Both the position numbers and the translations under genes were made by a program. Positions 37,204 through 46,441 of a stretch of DNA of 64,000 bases are shown here, in pieces. Below the pieces are notes generated by a model. That model did not search any database. It was not told where the DNA came from and worked only from the letters and a program-made list of their open reading frames with translations. Source of the DNA: Inquilinus sp. Marseille-Q2685 (GTDB taxonomy: Bacteria > Pseudomonadota > Alphaproteobacteria > DSM-16000 > Inquilinaceae); assembly GCF_916619195.1 (NCBI RefSeq), contig NZ_CAKAKL010000005.1, forward strand, positions 62,001-126,000. The letters are read 5' to 3'. How positions within the stretch are numbered: the first letter of the stretch is position 1; each line of letters begins with the position of its first letter.

Positions 37204-37874
37204 TTCCTCTGCTCGGCGGCTGCCGGCTTCTTGTAATGTATCGCCTCATAAACTTGCTCGTCCGTCGGCGACATGACCTGGGCGCCTTCGTAAACCGTTC
37301 TCTGAGGATTCATCCGTTCAATGCGGGGCTGGCTCGCACTGGCCGCACGACTATCGCCTTCGGAGGCTTCGGGACCATCGACGTGGATGACGGACACATC
37401 CTCGTCCTTGGCTGCGGGCCCTTCGCTCAGATCCCTTTGGCTGCCGACGAGAATCTGCTTCGTCCTGAGCGGCGGCTGAACGCCGCCGGCGCGATCCGAC
37501 GCGACAAAGTTGTAGCCGTAGGTCCCATCCTCAGGGAACACGAATTCGACGATGCTGACCTTGGCTGAGGCCTCGACCCCGAACAGCCGGTCACCGCCGC
37601 GAAGCTCGTTGTGCTTGGGATTGCGGCGATCGTCCCTGGCCGGGTTCGGCCCTGGGGCGAGGCTCTCCCATTCCCGGCGGGATATCGGCGCCGCGACGAC
37701 GATGACCGTACCACCCGTCTGGAGCAGAGGGGGAGCGACGTAGATCGTCAGTTGTGCTTTCATGACGCCATCCTTTCGGTCCTCGGCAAGAGAAAATCCG
37801 CCATTGAGCGCAGCATAAGCCGCGACCGCCACGGCTGCGGCAACTCCCAAGCCGATGAAGCCGACCGCCTTCAT
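37200..37874 (-). CDS. Membrane-anchored unknown protein in VgrG cluster
   Basis: A 224-residue protein with an N-terminal signal or anchor (MKAVGFIGLGVAAAVAVAAY), so the remainder is periplasmic. The body (about 40-150) looks like a beta-sandwich, with IVEFVFPEDGTYGYNFVASD near its end, followed by a long disordered tail. It starts 2 bases after the vgrG stop and overlaps the next gene by 4 bases. Its periplasmic placement would suit an immunity protein for a periplasm-acting effector, but it precedes rather than follows the candidate effector, so an accessory role is equally possible. Confidence 0.6.
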   Translation of the reverse strand: MKAVGFIGLGVAAAVAVAAYAALNGGFSLAEDRKDGVMKAQLTIYVAPPLLQTGGTVIVVAAPISRREWESLAPGPNPARDDRRNPKHNELRGGDRLFGVEASAKVSIVEFVFPEDGTYGYNFVASDRAGGVQPPLRTKQILVGSQRDLSEGPAAKDEDVSVIHVDGPEASEGDSRAASASQPRIERMNPQRTVYEGAQVMSPTDEQVYEAIHYKKPAAAEQRK

Positions 37875-37876
37875 CG

Positions 37877-40000
37877 TCAATTCAGCTCGATGCGCGGCGC
37901 GGTGACCTTCATCTTCTGCTCTTCCTCCACGATCAGATTGGTCCCCTTCAACACGATCGTGCCGTCCGGCGTCATCCGCAACTCGGACTTGCCGCAACGG
38001 ATCAGCACCTCCTGATGGGCTTCGAGCACCTTCCGCTTGGAGGCGATTTCATGGGAGTCCTCGCCGGCCGAGACCCGAACGGTGCCGCCGACCGTGGTGA
38101 CCTGATCGAGCCCGACGGTGACGACGCTCGGCCCCCCGGTCGTGTGGAACGATCCGCCGATGGCGTTGAACGAGATGGCGGAGGAAGCGTTCACCGTATA
38201 GTTCCCGAAGCCGTTCATCAGCGGCAGCATGCTGTCGATGAAGTAGCCTGCCGAGCGCACGCCGAACACGTGCTGGGCCAGCGCCCCCCGCACCAGATCG
38301 CCGGCCGGCCCCGTGCCGACATTGACGCTCATGTTCTGGCCGACATTGTGGACGTCGGACCGCTGAACCTCACGCACCGACGCGCCCCCCACCGACTGGA
38401 CGTGGTTGGCATCCACCCGCTCCGTCTTGTGATTCCGGATCTTTGTGGTGAAATCCTTCTGCGCGTGCAGATAGACGTCTTCGCGCCCCTTCTCATCCTC
38501 GAAGGTGAGTTCATTGAAGCCCGTGCCCTTGTGGGTGTTGGTGCGGAACACGGACTTCGTCTTGTTGGCCGGCAGCTCATAGGGGACATTCTTGTCCGGG
38601 TTCGGCACGACGCCGACCACCATCGGCTTGTCCGGGTCGCCCTCGTAATAGGCGACCAGCACCTCCATGCCGATGCGCGGGATGGTCTGCGCGCCCCAGC
38701 CGCGGCCGCCCCAGGGCTGGCTCACGCGCAGCCAGCAGCTGTCGCCGTCCCGGCCCTTGGCCCGCCGGTCCCAGGGGAAGCGCACCTGGATGCGGCCGTA
38801 CGGGTCGGTGAAGATCTCCTCCCCCGGCGGCCCCACCACCACCGCCGACTGCACCCCGTCGATCCGCGGATGCGGCGTCCTCTGCTCCGGCACCCAGCGC
38901 GTCTTCGCCGGCACCACGGCGAAGCCGTTCTCGTAGGTCGGCGCCGACTGCCCGCCGGCCCCGACATAGGTGGTGTCCACCGCCCGGTGCCGCACCGCAG
39001 TCACAGCATACTCCCCGTTCTCCTCCGCCAGCGGATGGCCGTACAGGCGGAAGCGCCGGCCCGGATGGATGCGCCGGTTGCCGCTCGTCGCCTCGATCGT
39101 CTCGAACCCGGCCTCATGCGTCTCGATCCGCCGCCGGGTCACGTGGTCCGCCCGCTCCTTGTCCAGGAACCGGCCGCCCCAGCGGTACATCTCGAACGGC
39201 TCGCCGGTCGCGATCGGCGCCGTCGAGGGCTGGTCCCGCAGCACCGGCGCGCTCGGCGTCTCGAAGTTCCACTCCGCCTCCGCCACCCGCCCCGGCTTGA
39301 AGGCGTAGTGCCGGGCCCAGCTTTTGACGTCGTTCAGGTCCGTCCCGGTCGAGGTGTAGCGGATCTCGGGCTCGGCCTCGTCCTCCGTCCAGGCATGGGC
39401 GCCGTCGGACACCACCAGCACTTGCCGCGCCCCGGCCCCGTCCTCCCCCGCCTCGTGCCGGAACCACCAGGCCCAGCCCTCCTCCTCCAGCAGGCGGAAG
39501 ACGAAGGCGAGGTCGGTCTCGTTGTACTGCACGCAATACGGCCGCACCGCCTTCGGCCCGGTCACGGCGCCGAAGTCCCAGTCGCGGATGCCGGCCTCCT
39601 GGAAGATCGTCTCCAGGATCTGCTGGGTGGTCTGGTTCTGGAAGATCCGGCAGTCGCTGGTGTGGCCGAACAGCCAGAGCCAGGGATGCACGACCAGGCT
39701 GTAGCTGCGCAGGCCGTCGCCGACCGGGTGCCCGACCTCCAGCGCCCCGACCACGCCGGACCACCACCGCCGCTCGCCACCCGGCAGCTCCAGGCTCCAG
39801 GAGACCGGCCGGCCGACCAGCTCGTCCGCCTTGACGTCCGTCCGCTTCGACCGCACCCGCAGCCGGAAGGAGAAGAGCTCGCAGACCTCCTCCACCCCCT
39901 CCATCGCCTCGAGCAGGAACACATCCTCCCCGAGCGGCGTCCGGATCGCCAGCAGGCGGCCCGACTGGGTCAGAGAACCGACGTAATCGTAAGGCGACAT
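37877..40000 (-). CDS. vgrG: VgrG / TssI spike protein
   Basis: A 707-residue type VI secretion spike with gp27-like and gp5-like parts. The N-terminus (VGSLTQSGRLLAIRTPLGED) and FVFRLLEEEGWAWWFRHE are typical of the gp27 region. DPYGRIQVRFPWDR and SQPWGGRGWGAQTIPRIGMEV mark the OB-fold junction. A beta-helical needle runs to the end (DGTIVLKGTNLIVEEEQKMK). There is no C-terminal toxin extension, so cargo is carried by separate proteins. The start at 40000 (MSPYDYVG) has GAGAAG upstream; the longer frame to 40096 adds no VgrG sequence. No other T6SS structural genes are in the window. Confidence 0.93.
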   Translation of the reverse strand: MSPYDYVGSLTQSGRLLAIRTPLGEDVFLLEAMEGVEEVCELFSFRLRVRSKRTDVKADELVGRPVSWSLELPGGERRWWSGVVGALEVGHPVGDGLRSYSLVVHPWLWLFGHTSDCRIFQNQTTQQILETIFQEAGIRDWDFGAVTGPKAVRPYCVQYNETDLAFVFRLLEEEGWAWWFRHEAGEDGAGARQVLVVSDGAHAWTEDEAEPEIRYTSTGTDLNDVKSWARHYAFKPGRVAEAEWNFETPSAPVLRDQPSTAPIATGEPFEMYRWGGRFLDKERADHVTRRRIETHEAGFETIEATSGNRRIHPGRRFRLYGHPLAEENGEYAVTAVRHRAVDTTYVGAGGQSAPTYENGFAVVPAKTRWVPEQRTPHPRIDGVQSAVVVGPPGEEIFTDPYGRIQVRFPWDRRAKGRDGDSCWLRVSQPWGGRGWGAQTIPRIGMEVLVAYYEGDPDKPMVVGVVPNPDKNVPYELPANKTKSVFRTNTHKGTGFNELTFEDEKGREDVYLHAQKDFTTKIRNHKTERVDANHVQSVGGASVREVQRSDVHNVGQNMSVNVGTGPAGDLVRGALAQHVFGVRSAGYFIDSMLPLMNGFGNYTVNASSAISFNAIGGSFHTTGGPSVVTVGLDQVTTVGGTVRVSAGEDSHEIASKRKVLEAHQEVLIRCGKSELRMTPDGTIVLKGTNLIVEEEQKMKVTAPRIELN

Positions 40001-40270
40001 GGGCAGATCTTCTCGCGGCTCCATCCCGGCCGAGACAGCCCGCCCCTTTGTTGGGACAGGCCTCCCAGCAAACCGCATCATAACCAGGGATGACACCGTC
40101 GATCACCTCGATTCGGTTAAATTCCTAGGCGGCGTGAATCGCCCAATGTTTTGGAGAATCGGCGGACCGGCGTCGCGGGTGACGGGTCGGAAGCCTTCGT
40201 GCTAAAAGCGCGCCGGGCGGCAGGGGCCGCCCGTGTCGGCCCGTCCCGGGTCTCCAGGCGGCAAGGCTGC
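40001..40270. other. Divergent region between vgrG and the glycosyltransferase operon
   Basis: A short AT-rich patch at about 40105-40135 (CGGTTAAATTCCTAGG) is the likeliest place for promoters, but no convincing hexamer pair could be chosen. The rest is GC-rich and shows no gene. Confidence 0.4.
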
Positions 40271-41473
40271 ATGGCGAAGCGCACCGCTCAGGCCAGGATC
40301 CTGATCTACAGCCACGACAGCTTCGGGCTCGGCCATCTGCGCCGCTGCCGCACCATCGCGCACGCCCTGGTGGCGCGGCACAGCGACCTGTCGGTGATGA
40401 TCCTGTCAGGCTCGCCGATCATCGGCAGCTTCGACTTCCGCAGCCGGGTCGACTTCGTCCGCATCCCCGGCGTGATCAAGCTGCGCAACGGCGACTACAC
40501 CTCGCTGTCGCTGCACATCGACATCGAGGAGACGCTGGCGATGCGCGCCTCGATCATCGAGCACACCGCGGCGATCTTCGACCCCGACCTGTTCATCGTC
40601 GACAAGGAGCCGCTGGGCCTGCGCGGCGAGGTCAAGCAGACCCTGGAGATGCTGCGCGACCGCGGCACCCGCACCGTGCTGGGCCTGCGCGACGTGATGG
40701 ACGAGCCGTCGCTTCTGGCCCCGGAATGGGAGCGCAAGAACGTCGTCCCGGCGCTGGAGCATCTGTACGACCAGCTCTGGATCTATGGCCTGCCGGAGAT
40801 CTGCGACCCGCTGGCCGACATCGAGCTGCCGGATTCGGTGCGCGCCCGCATGACCTACACCGGCTATCTGCGCCGGCGGGCCCCGACCAACGTTCCGGCC
40901 GAGGCGGCGCCGCTGCGCGACCCCTATATCCTGGTTACGCCCGGCGGCGGCGGCGACGGCGAGGACCTGGTCGACTGGGTGCTGTCGGCCTATGAGCTGG
41001 ACCGGACCATGCCCTGCGCCGCGCTGATCGTGCTGGGCCCGTTCATGCAGCGCGAGCGCCAGGCCGAGTTCATGGCCCGGGCCGCCAGGCTGGACGATGT
41101 CGAGGTCATCACCTTCGACGCCCGGATCGAGCATCTGATGGTCCGCGCCGCCGGCGTCGTCGCCATGGGCGGCTACAACACCTTCTGCGAGATCCTGTCC
41201 TTCGACAAGCGGGCGCTGCTGGTGCCCCGGGTGCGGCCGCGGCTGGAGCAGCACATCCGGGCCTCGCGCGCCGCCGAACTCGGCCTGGTCAGCATGCTCG
41301 ACCAGGACGGACCGGGGGATCCCGCGGTGATGGTGCGGGCGCTGCGGGCCCTGCCCGACCAGCCGCTGCCCTCGACCCGCTTCCCGCCCGGGCTGCTCGA
41401 CGGGCTCGACGCCGTCGACCGGCTGGCGATGGACGCCATCGACCCGCCCGCCTCGATCCGCGCCACGGCCTGA
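40271..41473 (+). CDS. GT-B glycosyltransferase (GT28/MurG-like), first of two
   Basis: A 400-residue cytosolic glycosyltransferase. The N-terminal acceptor-side motif is SHDSFGLGHLRRCRTIAHAL (residues 14-33). The C-terminal donor-side loop reads MGGYNTFCEILSF, then LVPRVRPRLEQHIRA, as in the MurG/GT28-type superfamily. A second gene of the same architecture lies at 44412. It begins a plus-strand run of tightly packed genes and is 7 bases from the next. The natural sugar and acceptor are unknown. Confidence 0.8.
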   Translation: MAKRTAQARILIYSHDSFGLGHLRRCRTIAHALVARHSDLSVMILSGSPIIGSFDFRSRVDFVRIPGVIKLRNGDYTSLSLHIDIEETLAMRASIIEHTAAIFDPDLFIVDKEPLGLRGEVKQTLEMLRDRGTRTVLGLRDVMDEPSLLAPEWERKNVVPALEHLYDQLWIYGLPEICDPLADIELPDSVRARMTYTGYLRRRAPTNVPAEAAPLRDPYILVTPGGGGDGEDLVDWVLSAYELDRTMPCAALIVLGPFMQRERQAEFMARAARLDDVEVITFDARIEHLMVRAAGVVAMGGYNTFCEILSFDKRALLVPRVRPRLEQHIRASRAAELGLVSMLDQDGPGDPAVMVRALRALPDQPLPSTRFPPGLLDGLDAVDRLAMDAIDPPASIRATA

Positions 41474-41480
41474 GCATCCC

Positions 41481-42731
41481 ATGACCGAGAGAGCGCAGAG
41501 CGACGGCCTGACCGCCATCGTGGTCAAGGGGTATCCGCGGCTGTCGGAGACCTTCATCGCGCAGGAGATCCTGGGCCTGCAGCAGCTTGGCCAGCGCCAG
41601 CTGATCGTGTCGCTGCGGCCCCCCACCGACCCCCGGGTGCACGAGCTGAACCGCCGCATCACCGCGCCGGTGCTGTACCTGCCGGAGTACCTGTACCAGG
41701 AGCAGCCGCGGGTGGCGGCGGCGCGCGACTGGGCCCGGCGCCAGCCGGGATACGCGGCCGCCTACGCCGCCTTCCGCCGCGACTACCGGCGCGACCCGAC
41801 GCCGAACCGCTGGCGCCGTTTCGGCCAGGCCTGCGTGCTGGCGCGGGAGCTGCCGCCGGAGACGTCCTGGATCTACGTCCATTACCTGCACACCCCGGCC
41901 TCGGTCGGCCGCTACGCCGCGCTGATCCGCGGCCTGCCCTGGAGCGTCTCGGCCCACGCCAAGGACATCTGGACGACGCCGGACTGGGAGCTGCGCGAGA
42001 AGCTGGCCGAGGCCCGCTGGGCCGTCACCTGCACCGCGGTAAACCACGCCCATCTGGCGACGCTGGCGCCGGAGCCGGCGCGGGTGTCGCTGGTGCATCA
42101 CGGCCTCGATTTCGGCCGCTTCCCCGACCCGATCGCCCGGCCCCGCCGCGACGGGCGCGACCCCAACGACCCGGTGCGGCTGATCTCGGTCGGCCGCGCG
42201 GTCGAGAAGAAGGGCTTCGACCGGCTGCTCGACGCCTTCGCGGTGCTGCCATCGGCCCAGGCCTGGCACTGGACCCATATCGGCGGCGGCGCGCTGCTGA
42301 AGGATCTGCGGGCCCAGGCGATGCGGCTCGGCCTCGCCGACCGGATCGAATGGCGCGGCGCCCAGACCCAGGATGCGGTGCTGGCGGCGCTGCTGGAGTC
42401 GGACCTGTTCGTGCTGACCGCGCGCATCGCCGCCGACGGCGACCGCGACGGGCTGCCGAACGTGCTGATGGAGGCGCAGGCCACCGGCCTGTGCTGCCTC
42501 GCGACGTCGGTCTCGGCGATCCCGGAGCTGATCCTGGACGGCGAGACCGGCGTGCTGGTGCCGCCGGACGACGTGCCGGCGGCGGCCGACGCGCTGTCCG
42601 GCCTGATCGCCGACCCGGCCCGCCGCGCCAGGCTGGGCGCCGCCGGGGCCGCGCGGGTGCGGCGCGATTTCGGCTTCGCCGCCGGCCTGGGCAAGCTGGC
42701 CCGCCGCTTCGGATTGCCGCAACCGGGATGA
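41481..42731 (+). CDS. GT4-family glycosyltransferase, WcaL-like
   Basis: A 416-residue retaining GT-B enzyme. The N-terminus VVKGYPRLSETFIAQEILGL is the hallmark of colanic-acid-type (WcaL-like) transferases. The C-terminal donor site has GRAVEKKGFDRLLDAF and the E-x7-E-like segment DGLPNVLMEAQATGLCCL, followed by VSAIPELI. The stop overlaps the next start as ATGA. It probably adds one sugar to the glycan assembled by this cluster. Confidence 0.85.
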   Translation: MTERAQSDGLTAIVVKGYPRLSETFIAQEILGLQQLGQRQLIVSLRPPTDPRVHELNRRITAPVLYLPEYLYQEQPRVAAARDWARRQPGYAAAYAAFRRDYRRDPTPNRWRRFGQACVLARELPPETSWIYVHYLHTPASVGRYAALIRGLPWSVSAHAKDIWTTPDWELREKLAEARWAVTCTAVNHAHLATLAPEPARVSLVHHGLDFGRFPDPIARPRRDGRDPNDPVRLISVGRAVEKKGFDRLLDAFAVLPSAQAWHWTHIGGGALLKDLRAQAMRLGLADRIEWRGAQTQDAVLAALLESDLFVLTARIAADGDRDGLPNVLMEAQATGLCCLATSVSAIPELILDGETGVLVPPDDVPAAADALSGLIADPARRARLGAAGAARVRRDFGFAAGLGKLARRFGLPQPG

Positions 42732-43834
42732 AGATCGCCTTCTACGCGCCGATGAAGCCGCCGGGCCATCCGGTGCCGTCCGGCGACCGGCGCATGGCGC
42801 GGCCGCTGATCGAGGCGCTGCGGCGCGGCGGGCACGAGGTCCGCCTGGCCAGCCGGCTGCGCAGCTGGGATCCCGGGGTTGACCCGGCCCGGCCGGCCCG
42901 GATCGAGGCGCTGGGCGCCCGCATCGCCGAACGGCTGATCCGGCGATGGCGGGGGGGCGACCGGCCCGACATCTGGTTCACCTACCACCTGTACCACAAG
43001 GCGCCGGACTGGCTGGGGCCGCCGGTGGCCGCGGCGCTCGGCATCCCCTATGTCGCCGCCGAGGCCTCGCATGCGCCGCGCCGGGCGGAGGGGCCCTGGG
43101 CGGCCGGACACCGGGCGGCGGAGGCGGCGATCCGCCGGGCGGCGGCGCTGGTCACCTTCAGCGACCGGGACGCGGCCGGACTGTCGGCCCTGGTGCCGGC
43201 GGAGCGCATCGTGCGGCTGCCGCCCTTCTTAGACGCCGCCCCCTTCGCCGCCCTGACCCGCCGGCCGGCCGACCCGCCGCGCCTGATCGCCATCGGCATG
43301 ATGCGGGAGGGCGACAAGGAGCGGTCCTATGCCCTGCTGGCGGACGCGCTGCGGCGGCTCGGCGACCGGCCCTGGACTCTGACCGTGGTCGGCGATGGCC
43401 CGGCCCGGTCCCGGATCGAGCGGCTCTACGACCCGGCCCGCACCGTCTTCCGCGGCGCGGTGCCGCCCGAATCGCTGCCGGAGGTGATGGCCGAGACCGA
43501 TCTCTTCGTCTGGCCCGCGATCAACGAGGCCTTCGGCATGGCGCTCCTGGAGGCGCAGGCGGCCGGCCTGCCGGCGGTGGCTGGCGCGGCGGGGGGCGAG
43601 AGCGGCGGCGTGGCCGCGATCCTGCGCGATGGCGGGACCGGGTTGCTGGTGCCGCCGGACAATGCCGGCGCCTTCGCCGATGCCGTCGCGGCCCTGCTGG
43701 ACGACCCGGCCCGGCGCCGCGCCATGGGCGAGGCCGCCCGCGCCAATGTCCTGGCCCGACACGACATTGCCGCCGCCGCCGCGATCCTCGACCGCACCCT
43801 GGCGCGGGTCGCCGCCGGGCAGGTGCCGGCATGA
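42728..43834 (+). CDS. GT4-type glycosyltransferase
   Basis: A 368-residue GT-B enzyme. It begins MKIAFYAPMKPPGHPVPSGD and has HLYHKAPDWLG midway. The C-terminal nucleotide-sugar site carries IGMMREGDKERSYALL, VVGDGP and NEAFGMALLEAQAAGLPAV (Glu residues of the E-x7-E motif). It is coupled by 4-base overlaps to the genes on both sides. Its donor sugar is unknown. Confidence 0.83.
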   Translation: MKIAFYAPMKPPGHPVPSGDRRMARPLIEALRRGGHEVRLASRLRSWDPGVDPARPARIEALGARIAERLIRRWRGGDRPDIWFTYHLYHKAPDWLGPPVAAALGIPYVAAEASHAPRRAEGPWAAGHRAAEAAIRRAAALVTFSDRDAAGLSALVPAERIVRLPPFLDAAPFAALTRRPADPPRLIAIGMMREGDKERSYALLADALRRLGDRPWTLTVVGDGPARSRIERLYDPARTVFRGAVPPESLPEVMAETDLFVWPAINEAFGMALLEAQAAGLPAVAGAAGGESGGVAAILRDGGTGLLVPPDNAGAFADAVAALLDDPARRRAMGEAARANVLARHDIAAAAAILDRTLARVAAGQVPA

Positions 43835-44415
43835 CCCGCCTCCTCGTCCTGCGCCACGCACCGACCGAGTGGAACGCCGGGCGCCGCATCCAGGGCCGGG
43901 CCGACATCCCGCTGTCGGAGGCCGGGCGCGCCGCGGCGGCGCAGTGGCGCCTGCCCGACTGGGTTGCCGGCTGGCAGGCGCTGGCCAGCCCGCTGTCCCG
44001 CGCCCTGGAGACGGCGCGGCTGCTCGGCCTCGACCCGGTACCGGAACCGGCGCTGACCGAGCTGGACTGGGGCGCCTGGGAGGGGCTGCGACTGTCCGAC
44101 AAGACCCGGATCGACCCGGCGGAGCTGGCCCGGCGCGAGGCGCTGGGTCTGGATTTCCGCGCCCCCGGCGGCGAGTCCTACCGCGAGCTGCAGGCCCGGC
44201 TGGCGCCGCTGCTGCTGCGGCTGGCCGCCGCGGGGCGCGACACCGTGGCCGTTTGTCATCGCGGCGTCATCCTGGCGCTCTATGCCTGCGCCGCCGATTG
44301 GACCATGATCGGCGACGCGCCGGACGGGCTGCAGTGGGGCTGCGCACACCTGTTCCGGCTGGACGATTTGGGGGCGCCGGTGATCGAGCGGCTGAACATC
44401 GCTTTGGCAGCATGA
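43831..44415 (+). CDS. Histidine phosphatase family protein
   Basis: A 194-residue phosphoglycerate-mutase-like phosphatase. The catalytic RHG-type motif is LRHAPTEWNAGRRIQGRAD (His9 as the phospho-acceptor), with Ala in place of the usual Gly. SPLSRALETARLL supplies the second Arg, Glu80 lies in ELDWGAWEGL, and the second catalytic His is in AVCHRGVIL. Its location among glycosyltransferases suggests it dephosphorylates a sugar phosphate of that pathway; this is inference. Confidence 0.85.
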   Translation: MTRLLVLRHAPTEWNAGRRIQGRADIPLSEAGRAAAAQWRLPDWVAGWQALASPLSRALETARLLGLDPVPEPALTELDWGAWEGLRLSDKTRIDPAELARREALGLDFRAPGGESYRELQARLAPLLLRLAAAGRDTVAVCHRGVILALYACAADWTMIGDAPDGLQWGCAHLFRLDDLGAPVIERLNIALAA

Positions 44416-45563
44416 AGGTCCTTTTCCACGTTCAGCATCTGCTCGGCATCGGCCATGTCCGGCGGGCCGCGGCGATCGCCCGTGCCCTGACCGAGGCCGG
44501 ATTCGCCGTGACCGTGGCCCAGGGCGGTTTTTCCGTGCCGGGCACCGACTGGGGCGGCGCCGAGGTGGTGCCGCTGCCGCCGGTGCGGTCGGCCGACACC
44601 GGCTTCCGCACCCTGCTCGATGCCGAGGACAAGCCGATCGACACCGGCTGGAAGAAGCGCCGCGCCGCCGAGCTGCTGGCCCTGCTGGCCCGGACCAGGC
44701 CCGACATCCTGCTGGTCGAGACCTTCCCCTTCGGCCGCCGCGCCTTCGCCTTCGAGCTGGTGCCGATGCTGGAGATCGCGCGCCGCGCCAGCCCGCGGCC
44801 GCTGGTCGCCTGCTCGGTCCGCGACATCCTGGTGGACAAGAAGGACCCGGCCAAGGTCGAGGCCATGGCCGACACCGCGCTGGCCCTGTTCGACCTGGTG
44901 CTGGTCCACGGCGACCCGGCGGTGATCCCGTTCGAGGCCAGCTTCCCGCCCGCCCCGCGGGTGGCCGGGCTGATCCGCTACACCGGCTATGTCGGCGCGC
45001 CATCGACCCGGGAGGCGCCGCCCGGCGACGGCGTCGACGAGGTGATCGTCTCGGTCGGCGGCGGCGCGGTCGGTGCTGAGTTGCTGCGCACCGCCCTCGC
45101 CGCCCGCGCCCTTTCCGGCCAGAGCGAAGCGCGCTGGCGGCTGCTGGCCGGGCCGGACCTGCCCGCCGGCACCGTCGCCGAGCTGACCGCGGCGGCGCCG
45201 GAGGGGGTGATCGTCGAGCCGGCCCGGCCGGATTTCCCGAGCCTGCTGGCGCGCTGCCGCCTGTCGGTCAGCCAGGCCGGCTACAACACGGTGATGGATG
45301 TGGTGCGGGCCGGCTGCCGTGCCGTCTTCGTGCCCTTCGCGGCGGCCGGCGAGACCGAGCAGACCCGGCGGGCGGAGCTTCTGGCCGCCCGCGGCCATTG
45401 CCTCGTGGTGCCGGAGGCCGGGCTGACGCCGGAGCGGCTGGCCCGGGCGGTGGACGACGCCATGGCCGCGCCCCCGCCGCCGCGCGCGGCGCTGGCCCTG
45501 GACGGCGCCCGGACCGCGGCGGCCCTGCTGCGCGACGCCGCGGAGAGACGGAGCGCCGCGTGA
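44412..45563 (+). CDS. GT-B glycosyltransferase (GT28/MurG-like), second of two
   Basis: A 383-residue paralogue of the enzyme at 40271. It has HVQHLLGIGHVRRAAAIARAL at the N-terminus (residues 6-26, matching GLGHLRRC in the paralogue) and SQAGYNTVMDVVRAGCRAVF in the C-terminal donor site. Between them VSVGGGAVGAELL marks the domain linker. It is coupled by 4-base overlaps to the phosphatase before it; its own stop overlaps a GTG that could start a longer form of the next gene. Confidence 0.82.
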   Translation: MKVLFHVQHLLGIGHVRRAAAIARALTEAGFAVTVAQGGFSVPGTDWGGAEVVPLPPVRSADTGFRTLLDAEDKPIDTGWKKRRAAELLALLARTRPDILLVETFPFGRRAFAFELVPMLEIARRASPRPLVACSVRDILVDKKDPAKVEAMADTALALFDLVLVHGDPAVIPFEASFPPAPRVAGLIRYTGYVGAPSTREAPPGDGVDEVIVSVGGGAVGAELLRTALAARALSGQSEARWRLLAGPDLPAGTVAELTAAAPEGVIVEPARPDFPSLLARCRLSVSQAGYNTVMDVVRAGCRAVFVPFAAAGETEQTRRAELLAARGHCLVVPEAGLTPERLARAVDDAMAAPPPPRAALALDGARTAAALLRDAAERRSAA

Positions 45564-45599
45564 GGAGGATGCCGGACCAGGACGTCAGGGATGCGGGGC

Positions 45600-45630
45600 T
45601 TGCCGGCCGGCTGCGGCCTGCGGCTATAGT
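45600..45630 (+). promoter_or_regulatory. Possible internal promoter before the deacetylase-like gene
   Basis: TTGCCG (45600-45605) and TATAGT (45625-45630) are separated by 19 bases and lie 29 bases upstream of the chosen start at 45659. The -10 is good and the -35 and spacing are fair. Confidence 0.4.
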
Positions 45631-45658
45631 GCCCCTTTCGTCCGGCCCCTTCCGATCC

Positions 45659-46441
45659 ATGACCGCGCCCCCTGCCCCGCCCCTGCCCGATTCCTGGACC
45701 GAGCTGCGGGCCGAGCTGGACCGGTGGGCCGCTTCCGGCCGCCGCGCGACGTTCTGGTGGCGCGATGACGACGCGGTGGCGCCGAGCCCGGCGCTGGACA
45801 GGCTGTTGTCCCTGGCCGCGCGCCACGGCCGCTGGGTCGCGCTCGCGGTCATACCGGCCGGGGCCGAGCCGGCGCTGGCCGATCGCCTCGCCGGCACGCC
45901 CGCCGTGGTGATCCAGCATGGCTGGGCGCACCGGTCGCATGCGCCGGCGGGCGAGAAGAATGCCGAACTGGGCGACCATCGCCCGGCGGAGACCGTCCTG
46001 GCCGAGCTCGTCGCCGGCCGCGAGCGGCTGCAGGCGCTGTTCGGCGACCGATTCCGCCCGGTGCTGGCGCCGCCCTGGAACCGCATCGGCCCGGCGTTGC
46101 GCGCCCGGCTGGGCCAGGCCGGCCTCGACATCCTGTCCGGCTTCGGCGCCCGCGACGCGGCGCCCGGCCCGGCGCAGCTCAACACCCATGCCGATCCGAT
46201 CGACTGGCGCGGCGGCCGCGGCTTCGCCGGCATCGACCGGGCGCTGGCGCCGATCCTGCGCCACTTGGCCGACCGCCGCGGCGGCGCCGCCGACCCGGAG
46301 GAGCCGACCGGCATCCTGACCCACCATCTGGCGCATGACGACGAAGGATGGATCTTCCTCGACGCCCTGTTCTCCCTGTTGAGTCGGCATCCGGCCGCGG
46401 CCTGGCCGGACCCCGACAGCCTGTTCGGAGCCCGGACATGA
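45659..46441 (+). CDS. Polysaccharide-deacetylase-like protein
   Basis: A 260-residue protein resembling the (beta/alpha)8 deacetylase fold. FWWRDDDAV (residues 37-45) gives the catalytic and metal Asp pair, VIQHGWAHRSHAP the His-x3-His metal ligands, and LAPPWNRIGP the PPxxR-like motif. TGILTHHLAHDDEGW near the end matches the final histidine motif. No signal peptide is present, so it would act in the cytosol on a glycan intermediate. The start is uncertain: a GTG at 45560 overlapping the previous stop would add 33 residues without homology. Confidence 0.75.
   Translation: MTAPPAPPLPDSWTELRAELDRWAASGRRATFWWRDDDAVAPSPALDRLLSLAARHGRWVALAVIPAGAEPALADRLAGTPAVVIQHGWAHRSHAPAGEKNAELGDHRPAETVLAELVAGRERLQALFGDRFRPVLAPPWNRIGPALRARLGQAGLDILSGFGARDAAPGPAQLNTHADPIDWRGGRGFAGIDRALAPILRHLADRRGGAADPEEPTGILTHHLAHDDEGWIFLDALFSLLSRHPAAAWPDPDSLFGART

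Noticed and set aside
42350-42727. N-terminal extension of the second GT4 enzyme into the preceding gene
   Set aside because: The extension is a shadow of the WcaL-like gene; the ATG in the ATGA overlap at 42728 starts the Rossmann-like fold.
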